Shown: piece after piece, positions 15,631-22,050 of the stretch
Layout: every line of letters starts with the position of its first letter
Numbering within the stretch: position 1 is the stretch's first letter
Virus record (IMG/VR): IMGVR_UViG_3300018428_000169
Span: 1-25,169 of that record
DNA from: a virus
Strand: one strand, 5' to 3'
Length of the DNA: 25,169 bases
Notes under the pieces: generated by a model
Told to the model about the DNA's origin: nothing
What the model saw: only the letters and a program-made list of their open reading frames with translations
Database searches by the model: none
Position numbers and translations under genes: made by a program

Positions 15631-16348
15631 TGTCTACGCTTTCACGCTTTTCACGACCAGCTTCTTCTTCGCCGCCTGCAGCCGCATCATCTGCACCGAA
15701 GTCGTCGCCCATGTCATCTACAGGTGCTTCTGCATCCATATCCATGTCGTCTGTTGGTTCCATGTCGCCCATGTCCCCCATGTCGTCAGATCCCATTGGC
15801 TCTGCCATGTCACCTTCACCAGTTAGCATACCTACACCATTTGTAAGTGCATCACGTGTTGTTTCCATTGTTGCGTATAGTTGCTCTAGTGCTGGCTTGA
15901 CTGTGTTAACAAATGATTCAGACTGTTCGCTTCCTAGTTCGTCACGGATAGCATCAGCAAGTTCTAGCATTGATTCTGTTTGCATCTCTGCTGTATCTTC
16001 CATCCAACCTGTAACTCTGTCAACCATATCTTTGGCAGCCATTACTAGTTCTGCTTCGTCTTCTTTACCTTCTACAATTTTTTCAGCTTCGTCAATATCA
16101 CCTCTTTCACCAATTTCAGCATTAATAACATCTAGGAATAGTTTTGATTTTTGGTATGCTGGATTTTGTGTAGAGCTAAAACTTTCTTTAGTTTCAACTT
16201 GGCTTAATTGAGTACGTAATTTGTTTTGTGCGTCCTGTAATTGACTTAAACTAAATTCTTCTAAGTTTAGACGCTGGCCAAACTTTGTTGCTAGGCTTTC
16301 ATTTAGAGCCTTTGCTGTAATCGGTTTTGATATTTCTCTAATGTTCAT
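15611..16348 (-). CDS. Acidic head-associated/scaffold-like protein (N-terminal part)
   Basis: 245 residues. It begins MNIREISKPITAKALNES, like other genes of this cluster, with an L-N-E that matches the T4 prohead protease recognition pattern. A helical region follows (about 20-190), with the Gln/Leu-rich NLEEFSLSQLQDAQNKLRTQ and WMEDTAEMQTESMLELADAI. Then comes an extremely acidic low-complexity stretch of Asp, Met, Gly and Ala repeats (about 190-232) and a basic SKKKI end. A similar N-terminus occurs in T4-like cyanophage head-region proteins in my memory. An acidic helical protein of this kind suits an internal scaffold or core protein. The reading frame ends just after an A9 run and the same theme continues in the -1 frame. 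Confidence 0.72.
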   Translation of the reverse strand: MNIREISKPITAKALNESLATKFGQRLNLEEFSLSQLQDAQNKLRTQLSQVETKESFSSTQNPAYQKSKLFLDVINAEIGERGDIDEAEKIVEGKEDEAELVMAAKDMVDRVTGWMEDTAEMQTESMLELADAIRDELGSEQSESFVNTVKPALEQLYATMETTRDALTNGVGMLTGEGDMAEPMGSDDMGDMGDMEPTDDMDMDAEAPVDDMGDDFGADDAAAGGEEEAGREKRESVDNSKKKI

Positions 16349-16383
16349 TGTTCAACTTCCTAAATGTTGTTCTTTTGTATATT

Positions 16384-16391
16384 TATTTATC
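16384..16391 (-). promoter_or_regulatory. Late-promoter-like motif
   Basis: Minus-strand GATAAATA, 35 bases before the ATG of the acidic head-associated protein, in the 45-base gap after the upstream gene. Confidence 0.52.
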
Positions 16392-16393
16392 AT

Positions 16394-16819
16394 TTAATAC
16401 AGGATAATGTCATCCAGTTGCGACTTGACATCATATGCTATATCATAACTTATGTCAAATCTAGTGGCTAGCACATCATATCTGGTCATGTCTTTTGTCT
16501 TTTTCATAGAATGATTATAAAAAACACAATCCTGATAGTGTTTACTTAATTGATCATCTAATTTTTTTATGTTTTGCAATGACCAAGTATTGTCAGTTGA
16601 TGACAATACCTTTGCATACGCAAGAGCGGCAGACTTTGCAAAGAATCTACCAACTTGTACACCTTTTGCACAATCGTATACAAGCCATCCTGCCTTCTTG
16701 CTAAACCTTACTACGTAATTTTTTATCCGAATGGAATTTCCTTTAACTATGGGTAAAGGATAATCTTTTATTTTGCTATTGATTAAGTGTTCAAGCCTCT
16801 TGGCTAGTTCCGAATTCAT
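16394..16819 (-). CDS. Conserved phage protein of unknown function
   Basis: 141 residues. The sequence IKDYPLPIVKGNSIRIKNYVVRFSKKAGWLVYDC, followed by GRFFAKSAALAYAK, resembles conserved proteins I recall from T4-like cyanophages. Strand-rich N-terminal half, then helices. No function is known to me. It overlaps the upstream gene by 29 bases, so it is co-transcribed with the small-protein cluster. Confidence 0.72.
   Translation of the reverse strand: MNSELAKRLEHLINSKIKDYPLPIVKGNSIRIKNYVVRFSKKAGWLVYDCAKGVQVGRFFAKSAALAYAKVLSSTDNTWSLQNIKKLDDQLSKHYQDCVFYNHSMKKTKDMTRYDVLATRFDISYDIAYDVKSQLDDIILY
16430..16458 (-). promoter_or_regulatory. Possible sigma70-like promoter inside a gene
   Basis: Minus strand TTGACA (16458-16453), 17 bases, TATGAT (16435-16430; five of six). 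It lies in the 3' part of the preceding gene and points at the acidic head-associated gene. It may be chance in AT-rich DNA, but the spacing is ideal. Confidence 0.42.
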
Positions 16820-17012
16820 TTTGCACCACCATTACCATATTTTTACGAACTACTTTACTTACTAAACTTTTGCGTATCAAGTTCTCGATTACGACTTGTT
16901 CTCTATCTGTGAAACTGTGCAACGGTTGCACTGGCTTTACTTTTTCTAAAACTTCTGCTTCTTCGTTTGATAGAGCTATTCTAAAACTAGTAATTAAATC
17001 ATTTAACTTCAT
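16791..17012 (-). CDS. Small conserved phage protein
   Basis: 73 residues: MKLNDLITSFRIALSNEEAE, then a helix with HSFTDREQVVIENLIRKSLV and a short beta end MVMVVQNEFG. I recall near-identical small proteins in cyanophages. The layout suggests a small winged-helix-like or helical protein, with no proven role. The start shares ATGA with the upstream stop. The N-terminal M-K-L-N-D-L echoes M-K-I-N-E-I/L of neighbouring genes. Confidence 0.72.
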   Translation of the reverse strand: MKLNDLITSFRIALSNEEAEVLEKVKPVQPLHSFTDREQVVIENLIRKSLVSKVVRKNMVMVVQNEFGTSQEA

Positions 17013-17257
17013 GGCTGGACAATAACCTTGTCGCCTCTTTTTGCTTGAGTGGCTGGATTAACTTTTTGTCCCGGTTGTGGCTTTTTAACAAGAGACACTT
17101 TCTTTGTCTTAGGATCTTTTTGTAGTGCATTTGGGTTTTTCTTAAGATCTATAATTGTTTTTGTGCCATCCATATGATCTACTTCTGCTGACTGTCCAGG
17201 CTTAAGGTTTTTAATAATTGATGGTTTGCCCGCTTGTACTATCTCATTTATTTTCAT
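17009..17257 (-). CDS. Small basic protein with MKINEI N-terminus
   Basis: 82 residues. MKINEIVQAGKPSIIKNLKP is followed by a strand pair (SAEVDHMDGTKTIIDLKK), then a Lys/Pro-rich tail (KTKKVSLVKKPQPGQKVNPATQAKRGDKVIVQP). No family recognised. The M-K-I-N-E start matches the gene at 19544-19909 and is similar to four other cluster genes. The basic tail and cluster position fit a small DNA-associated virion protein. Confidence 0.68.
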   Translation of the reverse strand: MKINEIVQAGKPSIIKNLKPGQSAEVDHMDGTKTIIDLKKNPNALQKDPKTKKVSLVKKPQPGQKVNPATQAKRGDKVIVQP

Positions 17258-17258
17258 T

Positions 17259-17567
17259 TTAAATCCTTTTTGCCTTAGACTTTTTACGTCTAGTTCTCAT
17301 ATTAATATTTACCCTAGGTAATCTGCGTGATGCTGGATTTGCACGTTTTGTTCTTGTGCTTTTTACCTTTATAGTGGGCGCCTTAGACCTTTTTATTTTT
17401 TTAAGAGTAGTGGCCTTCTTTACACTCTTTGGCGCTGTACAAGTAGACATTTTTGCAACAATACGTCCTTTACGTGGACCACTGTTACATCTATACCTAC
17501 GAACATTCTTCCCGCCTTTGCGTCCGTAGATTGAAGTTGCACCTTCTGTAATCTCTCTCAAAAACAT
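17259..17567 (-). CDS. Very basic small protein, paralogue of its upstream neighbour
   Basis: 102 residues, about one third Lys/Arg. After MFLREITEGATSIYGRKGG comes RRYRCNSGPRKGRIVAKMST with a further Cys, then a long Lys/Arg-rich tail containing RANPASRR. It shares with its upstream neighbour both the R-C-x-x-G...GRIVA...S-x-C block and the NPASRR block, so the two are tandem duplicates. Charge suggests packaging with DNA. The N-terminal I-T-E fits a T4-type prohead protease site. Coupled by TAATG to the neighbour. Confidence 0.72.
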   Translation of the reverse strand: MFLREITEGATSIYGRKGGKNVRRYRCNSGPRKGRIVAKMSTCTAPKSVKKATTLKKIKRSKAPTIKVKSTRTKRANPASRRLPRVNINMRTRRKKSKAKRI

Positions 17568-17863
17568 TAGATTCTCTTTGGTCTACTTGCTTTATTAAGA
17601 GCTGCTACTCTACGACTTGCTGGATTAACTCTTTTTGTTTTACGAGCCTTTCTAGCCATCTTTGAACCTAGTCTTGCTTTTGTCATTTTTAACTTGATAC
17701 GCTTTTTCATATCAGGTTTTGCAAAACATTGTGATATATTAGCAACAATCCTACCATGGCGCTTTCCGCCTGTGCATCTAAACTTACGTACAACTTTGTT
17801 GCCGCGTTTAGCCCAGGCCATTTTAGATTCGTCAAGTGGTAAGGTAATCTCTCTTAATAACAT
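17567..17863 (-). CDS. Very basic small protein, paralogue of its downstream neighbour
   Basis: 98 residues: MLLREITLPLDESKMAWAKR, then VVRKFRCTGGKRHGRIVANI with a second Cys, then a Lys/Arg-rich stretch ending KRVNPASRRVAALNKASRPK. The two cysteines are spaced as in the neighbour. The strong positive charge points to nucleic-acid binding, perhaps condensed DNA inside the head. A late motif ends only 5 bases before the ATG, so that transcript would have almost no leader; an internal ATG (codon 15) is the alternative start but would lose the leader-like N-terminus. Confidence 0.72.
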   Translation of the reverse strand: MLLREITLPLDESKMAWAKRGNKVVRKFRCTGGKRHGRIVANISQCFAKPDMKKRIKLKMTKARLGSKMARKARKTKRVNPASRRVAALNKASRPKRI

Positions 17864-17868
17864 ATAGT

Positions 17869-17876
17869 TATTTATC
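17869..17876 (-). promoter_or_regulatory. Late-promoter-like motif
   Basis: Minus-strand GATAAATA in the short gap upstream of the paired basic proteins. It is very close to the annotated ATG at 17863, so either the transcript is nearly leaderless or the motif is not used for this gene. Confidence 0.42.
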
Positions 17877-17879
17877 GGA

Positions 17880-18119
17880 TTATTGTGCGTTTAATAGTAT
17901 TACGACTATGGTAGATAGTAAACCAGCAACGATTGTGCCAGCTGTTCCGATTAACACTTTGGTCATTGACTTTTGACCTTCTGTTATATCGTGATGTATA
18001 TCTTCTACTTTTTGTTCAATCTTAGTAAGACGTCCTTCTAGTACTTCATAACGCTGAGCGCATAAGTCTACATGTGCTTCTAAGTTTTCTCTTTCTAGTT
18101 TTGTTGTGGCATTGGCCAT
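17880..18119 (-). CDS. Small membrane protein with coiled-coil head
   Basis: 79 residues: a charged helical region (KLERENLEAHVDLCAQRYEV, then RLTKIEQKVEDIHHDI) and a C-terminal transmembrane helix (MTKVLIGTAGTIVAGLLSTIVVILL). I recall close relatives in T4-like cyanophages. A tail-anchored or C-terminal membrane helix behind a coiled coil leaves open a holin-like or membrane-adaptor role; nothing decides. GGAG lies 7 bases upstream of the ATG, and a late motif is at 18212-18219. Confidence 0.72.
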   Translation of the reverse strand: MANATTKLERENLEAHVDLCAQRYEVLEGRLTKIEQKVEDIHHDITEGQKSMTKVLIGTAGTIVAGLLSTIVVILLNAQ

Positions 18120-18217
18120 CTATATCTCCGTTATCCTGCTCAAGGATTATTGTTTAAGTAAACTCGTAGTTGGCCTTAAAATAGATTGCCTGATATGCCT
18201 CTGTATAATTTTATTTA
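18120..18217 (-). other. 98-base intergenic leader with unexplained open stretch
   Basis: Between two genes, carrying the late motif at its edge and the leader of the small membrane protein. In the -1 frame relative to the upstream gene, after a stop, it reads NYTEAYQAIYFKANYEFT and then stops. That looks like a protein C-terminus rather than random sequence and could be the lost end of the upstream gene. Confidence 0.3.
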
Positions 18218-18219
18218 TC
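18212..18219 (-). promoter_or_regulatory. Late-promoter-like motif
   Basis: Minus-strand GATAAATA, overlapping the stop of the upstream gene and 93 bases before the ATG of the small membrane protein. Confidence 0.5.
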
Positions 18220-18592
18220 ATATTTCATAAAAAACAGTATTAATATTTTTCATATCAGTAGACTGAAATACAGGATTTTGAATGTCTATAGTTTCATCTA
18301 GGTCTTTAATAAAAGGCACTAGATCAAAGTCCTCTACTAATTGACTAACTTCTAAACTACCTTCTCTTTCTACTTCAAATGTTAATGTCCAGACTTTGTG
18401 TTTGCCTTTAAAACGAGTGCCAAACTCATTTTCTTGTAATTCTTCTTCGCCTGAATCTACCGTTATCTTACTAGGGTTACTACGCAAACCAAGAGTTTGT
18501 ACAGCGGTCATGTAGTTCTGATGTTGATTGTACATAAACCTATCTTCGGTACGCCTTGTGTATGTAGGCGTAATATCAATTAGTGTTTTCAT
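18218..18592 (-). CDS. Conserved phage structural-type protein, unknown function
   Basis: 124 residues from MKTLIDITPTYTRRTEDRFM. The protein is beta-rich (KVWTLTFEVEREG, LVEDFDLVPFI) and resembles small proteins I recall from T4-like cyanophages that share the start M-x-T-x-I-x-I-x-P-T-Y-x-R-R. An extension to an ATG at 18622 would overlap the terminator and has no ribosome site, so the ATG at 18592 is preferred. Start choice is uncertain: the nearest late motif (18610-18617) lies 17 bases upstream. The end may be shortened (see the following intergenic stretch). Confidence 0.68.
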   Translation of the reverse strand: MKTLIDITPTYTRRTEDRFMYNQHQNYMTAVQTLGLRSNPSKITVDSGEEELQENEFGTRFKGKHKVWTLTFEVEREGSLEVSQLVEDFDLVPFIKDLDETIDIQNPVFQSTDMKNINTVFYEI

Positions 18593-18609
18593 CTTGAAGA
18601 GCATAGTAC

Positions 18610-18617
18610 TATTTAAG
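18610..18617 (-). promoter_or_regulatory. Weak late-promoter-like motif
   Basis: Minus-strand CTTAAATA, directly downstream of a terminator and 17 bases before the ATG at 18592. It keeps the TAAATA core. Confidence 0.35.
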
Positions 18618-18622
18618 GTCAT

Positions 18623-18655
18623 AAAAAAAGGGTTCAGTAAAAACTGAACCCTTTT
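18623..18655 (-). terminator. Rho-independent terminator of the small Ala/Val-rich protein gene
   Basis: On the minus strand AAAAGGGTTCAG pairs with CTGAACCCTTTT around a six-base loop (TTTTTA), and three more T follow. The stem is 12 pairs. It lies 42 bases after the stop of the gene at 18697. Confidence 0.93.
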
Positions 18656-18696
18656 AGTGACGCCTGGTAACGTCGGTTCCTAAAGGTAGCTAGGAA

Positions 18697-19080
18697 TTAT
18701 GCTAATTCGCTAAATGCTAAAGTTAGAGCTGCTACAGTAACGTCTGATTTACCTGTACCTGCTGAAACTAATGCATCAATAGCTGCACCAACATCGCTGT
18801 CGCTGTTAGCTGAAACATATGCGTTTGCAGATGCGCCGTCTACCATAACAACGAAGCCTGCGTCTTCACGTGCACCAATGTGTACGATTGACATTTGCTG
18901 TTGAATAGCACGGATTGACTTTGAGAAGTTACCTTCTGTGAAAGCCGCTACACCGTCAACTGACGCTGTGTCTGCTGTTCCGATATCAGCTGCTGTGTTA
19001 GTAACTGAAAATACTAGTGGATCGTAGCCGTAAAAACTACCTGCGGTTGTTAAACCATTAACTTTTGGTTGTGTTGCCAT
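18697..19080 (-). CDS. Small Ala/Val/Ser-rich protein, insulated gene, unknown function
   Basis: 127 residues, acidic, low in Lys and with no Cys. Ala, Val, Ser, Asp and Gly dominate (VTNTAADIGTADTASVDG, GFVVMVDGASANAYVSANSD). It has no signal peptide and no transmembrane helix. Composition and length suggest an abundant soluble or virion surface protein such as a decoration protein; that is inference. It has its own late motif (19141-19148), a leader hairpin (19114-19130), a good ribosome site (TAGGAG 7 bases upstream) and a strong terminator, all signs of high and independent expression. Confidence 0.75.
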   Translation of the reverse strand: MATQPKVNGLTTAGSFYGYDPLVFSVTNTAADIGTADTASVDGVAAFTEGNFSKSIRAIQQQMSIVHIGAREDAGFVVMVDGASANAYVSANSDSDVGAAIDALVSAGTGKSDVTVAALTLAFSELA

Positions 19081-19113
19081 TTTATTTCTCCTATAAATTA
19101 TCTAATGACACAT

Positions 19114-19130
19114 CTTCGAGCTCCTCGAAG
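19114..19130 (-). promoter_or_regulatory. 5' leader hairpin
   Basis: Minus strand CTTCGAG-GAG-CTCGAAG: seven perfect pairs around a three-base loop, about 10 bases inside the predicted transcript. Such a structure near the 5' end often protects an mRNA from decay. Confidence 0.6.
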
Positions 19131-19140
19131 TGCTTATTAT

Positions 19141-19148
19141 TATTTAGT
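19141..19148 (-). promoter_or_regulatory. Late-promoter-like motif
   Basis: Minus-strand ACTAAATA, 61 bases before the ATG of the insulated small-protein gene. Two mismatches to TATAAATA but the TAAATA core is kept. Confidence 0.45.
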
Positions 19149-19169
19149 CTTTTTAGGAAAAAAAGGCGT

Positions 19170-19544
19170 TTATCGACCTTTTTTGGCTCTCTGATGCAAT
19201 AATCTAAGCATTTGCACGTATCCAGGGCCTGCTGTAACTATATCATCAAGCATTTGTAGTGCAGGAATAAAGCCTTTTACTATTGTTCCTGGCACTGGTT
19301 TACCGTCTAATGCTAGTTCTAGAAACTTTTTGGTGAGCATCATATTGCTTTGACCTACAATCATTCTATAAAGAGCTAGGTCTCTTGCTTCAACACGTTT
19401 TTCAATACGGTCAAATGCGCCTTCATCTAGCTCTTCTAGATCGTTAAAAACTAACTGTAGCTCTTCCAACTTGTCAAGAAATTCAGCACTATCTTTATCA
19501 GATATCACTTCTTGATTGTTTTCTAATGCTCTTATAAAGTCCAT
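19170..19544 (-). CDS. Conserved phage helical protein, unknown function
   Basis: 124 residues, acidic first half (AEFLDKLEELQLVFNDLEEL), helical throughout, basic C-terminus (RLLHQRAKKGR). No recognised domain. The ATG overlaps the stop of the upstream gene as TAATG, so the two are translated together. Position inside the head-protein cluster is the only hint of role. Confidence 0.68.
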   Translation of the reverse strand: MDFIRALENNQEVISDKDSAEFLDKLEELQLVFNDLEELDEGAFDRIEKRVEARDLALYRMIVGQSNMMLTKKFLELALDGKPVPGTIVKGFIPALQMLDDIVTAGPGYVQMLRLLHQRAKKGR

Positions 19545-19909
19545 TACTTTTTCTTACGTAAAATATTTAGAATTGACATTAAGCCTTCTGAGCTTTGGAT
19601 TTTTTGTTGTAGTGCTAGTTTTTGCTCTGGCTTACCAGGACCTTTAAGTACCTTAAGTATTGCCATTGCTTCTGGACGCTCAACTCTAATTTCTTTGCCG
19701 TCGTCGGTCTTAACACTTCTAACTGGATTCTTAATATCTGGATCGTCCTCAGAGTCTTCAATTCTCATAAGTTGGACTTGCATTGGTTCGCCCTTCAGTT
19801 TAATAGCAACAGTATCATCATCTTTGTCAAGCTCTGATCCGTGTGTGTCAAACCCTGGACGGTAATCCATATCAAAGTCTGCTTCTAAAATTAATTCATT
19901 AATTTTCAT
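19544..19909 (-). CDS. Small head-cluster protein with MKINELILEA N-terminus
   Basis: 121 residues. MKINELILEADF matches the length and form of the T4 capsid-targeting peptide (MKTYQEFIAEA), with I-L-E before Ala as a possible cleavage site. The rest is a beta-rich region (DDTVAIKLKGEPMQVQLMRI, SVKTDDGKEIRV) and a C-terminal helical part (EGLMSILNILRKKK). I recognise no enzyme motif. Confidence 0.7.
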   Translation of the reverse strand: MKINELILEADFDMDYRPGFDTHGSELDKDDDTVAIKLKGEPMQVQLMRIEDSEDDPDIKNPVRSVKTDDGKEIRVERPEAMAILKVLKGPGKPEQKLALQQKIQSSEGLMSILNILRKKK

Positions 19910-19921
19910 TTTCTTTTCCTT

Positions 19922-21013
19922 TTAGTTTGGTTGCCATCTAGCTCGTGGAACCAGTTTTACTTTTGACTTCTGAGCAACGTAGCCTTCGCCGCCTTGCTCA
20001 TCGCCTGTTGATGCTTTTATATCTGCATCAGCTTGATCTAGTTGATTTATGATATCATCCTTGGCCGCCATTATTTGCTTAACAAGTGCAAATATTGCTG
20101 GCAATGCTTTTGGATTTTGTTCATTCATAGCCGCTAGTTTTGCCTGTTGTCCTTGACTGACTTTACTTGTTTTTAGCCAATCAAAAAATCCTTTTTCGAT
20201 ATTATTAATTTGTTGTGTACGAGTCATATGATTCATATAAGTGTAAATAATCGCTGAAGGATTGCTTAATCCTTGGGTGCCTGCTAAGAATGAGTCTATT
20301 GCTTGGGCATTTGCGTTTACTTGCTTACGTATTGTATCAGTTCCTTTTGCATCAACACTAGGTTGGTGACTTACATACGTTTGTCCTAGTACAACTACAT
20401 CTTTGTTATTTAATTCGCCTGTTTGTTGTATAGGCTGTCCTGACTTATCGCCGAACTCATCATAACGAGTGTGTACTGTTACACCTACTTTAGATTGTGC
20501 TATCCTTTTGCCTAACTCGCTGTTAGCGTCAACAGTGTAAGTTACTTTGTTTGGTGTGAACTTAATCTTTCCATCTTGAATTGTGTAAGGTTTACCAGGA
20601 TGATATAACAAATCTCCGTAAACATATTGATCAACGCTCGGCGGTGTTGCATTTTTTAGTATATTAAATATACCGGCCATATCGTTGCCAAATTTCTCAC
20701 GCCAATCTTCTCCCTTGCCACTATTTTTAATAAATTTTGCTAGGTCTTCTGCGCTAGTACTTTTGTTACGACCCCATCCGTTTTTACCTACCATTACAAA
20801 CTGTCCGTCGTTTTCTCTACCCCAGTAGATAGTTGGATTGCCGTCCCACTTAATTGCAACATCTGAACTATCTTTACCTAAGTTATCTAAAATGTCTGCG
20901 GCTTTAAGAGCACCTTTAGACCCGTCAACAAACACTAGGTCTTCTAAGTGCTGGTACTCTCTACCAACCTTTGCCGCTTCTGTTAGGACATGTCTAAATT
21001 CTGTAAATCTCAT
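19922..21013 (-). CDS. Head-cluster protein with ligase-like KxDG motif (phage DUF6267-like)
   Basis: 363 residues. The first 13 (MRFTEFRHVLTEA) match the T4 capsid-targeting form, with L-T-E before Ala. VAIKWDGNPTIYWGR holds Lys55-x-Asp57-Gly58, the motif I of nucleotidyltransferase-type ligases, and is followed by FVMVGKNGWG. VYGDLLY (about 131-137) could be motif III, and the C-terminus KSKVKLVPRARW could hold motif V-like lysines. From memory the family occurs in T4-like marine phages as uncharacterised DUF6267 proteins. The ligase idea is inference from motif spacing. It overlaps the upstream nucleotidyltransferase gene by ATGA, so the two are made together. Confidence 0.78.
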   Translation of the reverse strand: MRFTEFRHVLTEAAKVGREYQHLEDLVFVDGSKGALKAADILDNLGKDSSDVAIKWDGNPTIYWGRENDGQFVMVGKNGWGRNKSTSAEDLAKFIKNSGKGEDWREKFGNDMAGIFNILKNATPPSVDQYVYGDLLYHPGKPYTIQDGKIKFTPNKVTYTVDANSELGKRIAQSKVGVTVHTRYDEFGDKSGQPIQQTGELNNKDVVVLGQTYVSHQPSVDAKGTDTIRKQVNANAQAIDSFLAGTQGLSNPSAIIYTYMNHMTRTQQINNIEKGFFDWLKTSKVSQGQQAKLAAMNEQNPKALPAIFALVKQIMAAKDDIINQLDQADADIKASTGDEQGGEGYVAQKSKVKLVPRARWQPN

Positions 21014-21780
21014 CTAGGTAGTAACTCTCTTATTCTGCGTAATTCTCTATCGGAAAAACTTTCAGTGTTAACTTTTGATTTTTTCCATGGATGCTTTGGA
21101 TCGTCGTTTGCTTCTAGTGCATCAACAAGTTCTTTTGCTTTTGGACTTACTTTAACCATTGCTTCAACTGATCCTAAATCTTTAGCACTAGCATTGCCGC
21201 CTAATAGTATTTTAGCAATTTCGTCTAAGTTACTAGATACTAGAGCATCATCTCTACGATCTAGTAGTCCTTTATATGCACTCCACTTAAACCCTTCTGG
21301 GTGATCGTCTGTTACTGTGTTCTTTGCAAGGTCTGCAATTAGTATTTGTTTGTGTACGCCTTTGTATGGCGAACCTTTAGGAATATCATGAACATGGAAC
21401 TTCTGTGCTGTTTCGCCATTGTCAACAACCATGATGTCAACTTGCTGTGCAGAATCGCCAATTGTTGTTTTAACATGTACGCTTGTTCCTGTTTTCTTTG
21501 TATCGAAACCTGCTTGTTGGAACATTTTTTCTAGTTCAACTCTAGCATCTTTAGGAGTCTTAACTTTAAAGAAGTTTAATAATGTGCCAGCATCAATAAT
21601 CATGTCTAAGTCGCCTGAACGTTTACCAGGGGTAGGTGTTGCACCTGACCCAATTGGCAGAGCTTTTGCACCAGTTTTAGATACTACACTATTAATCTGC
21701 TTCATCATATCACCTATGATGGCGTGATCAAAGTCTTCAGTTTCATCTGGCCAAATGTTGCCGCCTTCATTCAGTATCAT
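21010..21780 (-). CDS. Polymerase-beta-like nucleotidyltransferase
   Basis: 256 residues. LPIGSGATPTPGKRSGDLDMIID has the hallmark Gly-Ser helix start and two metal-binding aspartates (Asp57 and Asp59), and QQVDIMVV supplies the third (Asp115), so the whole metal-binding triad is present. The family adds nucleotides to RNA, proteins or small molecules. The substrate is unknown. The N-terminus MILNEGG has L-N-E before Gly, again like a prohead-protease site. The ATG at 21780 has GGAGG 9 bases upstream, preferred over a TTG at 21807. ATGA links it to the KxDG protein. Confidence 0.86.
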   Translation of the reverse strand: MILNEGGNIWPDETEDFDHAIIGDMMKQINSVVSKTGAKALPIGSGATPTPGKRSGDLDMIIDAGTLLNFFKVKTPKDARVELEKMFQQAGFDTKKTGTSVHVKTTIGDSAQQVDIMVVDNGETAQKFHVHDIPKGSPYKGVHKQILIADLAKNTVTDDHPEGFKWSAYKGLLDRRDDALVSSNLDEIAKILLGGNASAKDLGSVEAMVKVSPKAKELVDALEANDDPKHPWKKSKVNTESFSDRELRRIRELLPR

Positions 21781-22030
21781 TATCTTTTGCCTCCATAATT
21801 CTAGCAATGCTTCTTTTAAACTTTCTTGGATCTCCCGATCTGATACTGTTAAGAAAACGCCTTTCTAGTTCAGCGGCATTGTCTTGGTCGTAAACACGGT
21901 GAATCATATTAAGTAGATTAATAGAGCTTTCAATTATATTACTTGCTGTGGTCTCAATTAACAGATCATCATTCTTTGGCCTGCCAAGATTATTAAGTTC
22001 CTCAAGTATGCTTCTCGTCTTTTTACGCAT
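21767..22030 (-). CDS. Small conserved phage protein
   Basis: 87 residues: MRKKTRSILEELNNLGRPKN, DLLIETTASNIIESSINLLN, then a helical, mixed-charge C-terminus (RRFLNSIRSGDPRKFKRSIARIMEAKD). I recall close matches in T4-like cyanophages, without function. The ATG at 22030 follows AGGAACGGAACC; a longer frame to 22069 has no ribosome site. It is the first minus-strand gene of the head cluster and overlaps the nucleotidyltransferase start by 14 bases. Confidence 0.73.
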   Translation of the reverse strand: MRKKTRSILEELNNLGRPKNDDLLIETTASNIIESSINLLNMIHRVYDQDNAAELERRFLNSIRSGDPRKFKRSIARIMEAKDNDTE

Positions 22031-22050
22031 GGTTCCGTTCCTATATGTAG

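Noticed and set aside
15630-16211. Long plus-strand open frame of 193 codons opposite the acidic head protein
   Set aside because: It is Ser/Pro-rich low-complexity sequence mirrored from the Asp/Met/Ala/Gly repeats on the other strand, with no ribosome site; a shadow of the real gene.
18593-18622. Start of the conserved protein at the ATG at 18622
   Set aside because: It would begin in the T-run of the terminator with no ribosome site; the MKTLIDI start fits the remembered family N-terminus.
21781-21807. Longer N-terminus of the nucleotidyltransferase from a TTG
   Set aside because: The ATG at 21780 has GGAGG at good spacing and gives the leader-type MILNEGG start; the extension only runs into the upstream gene.
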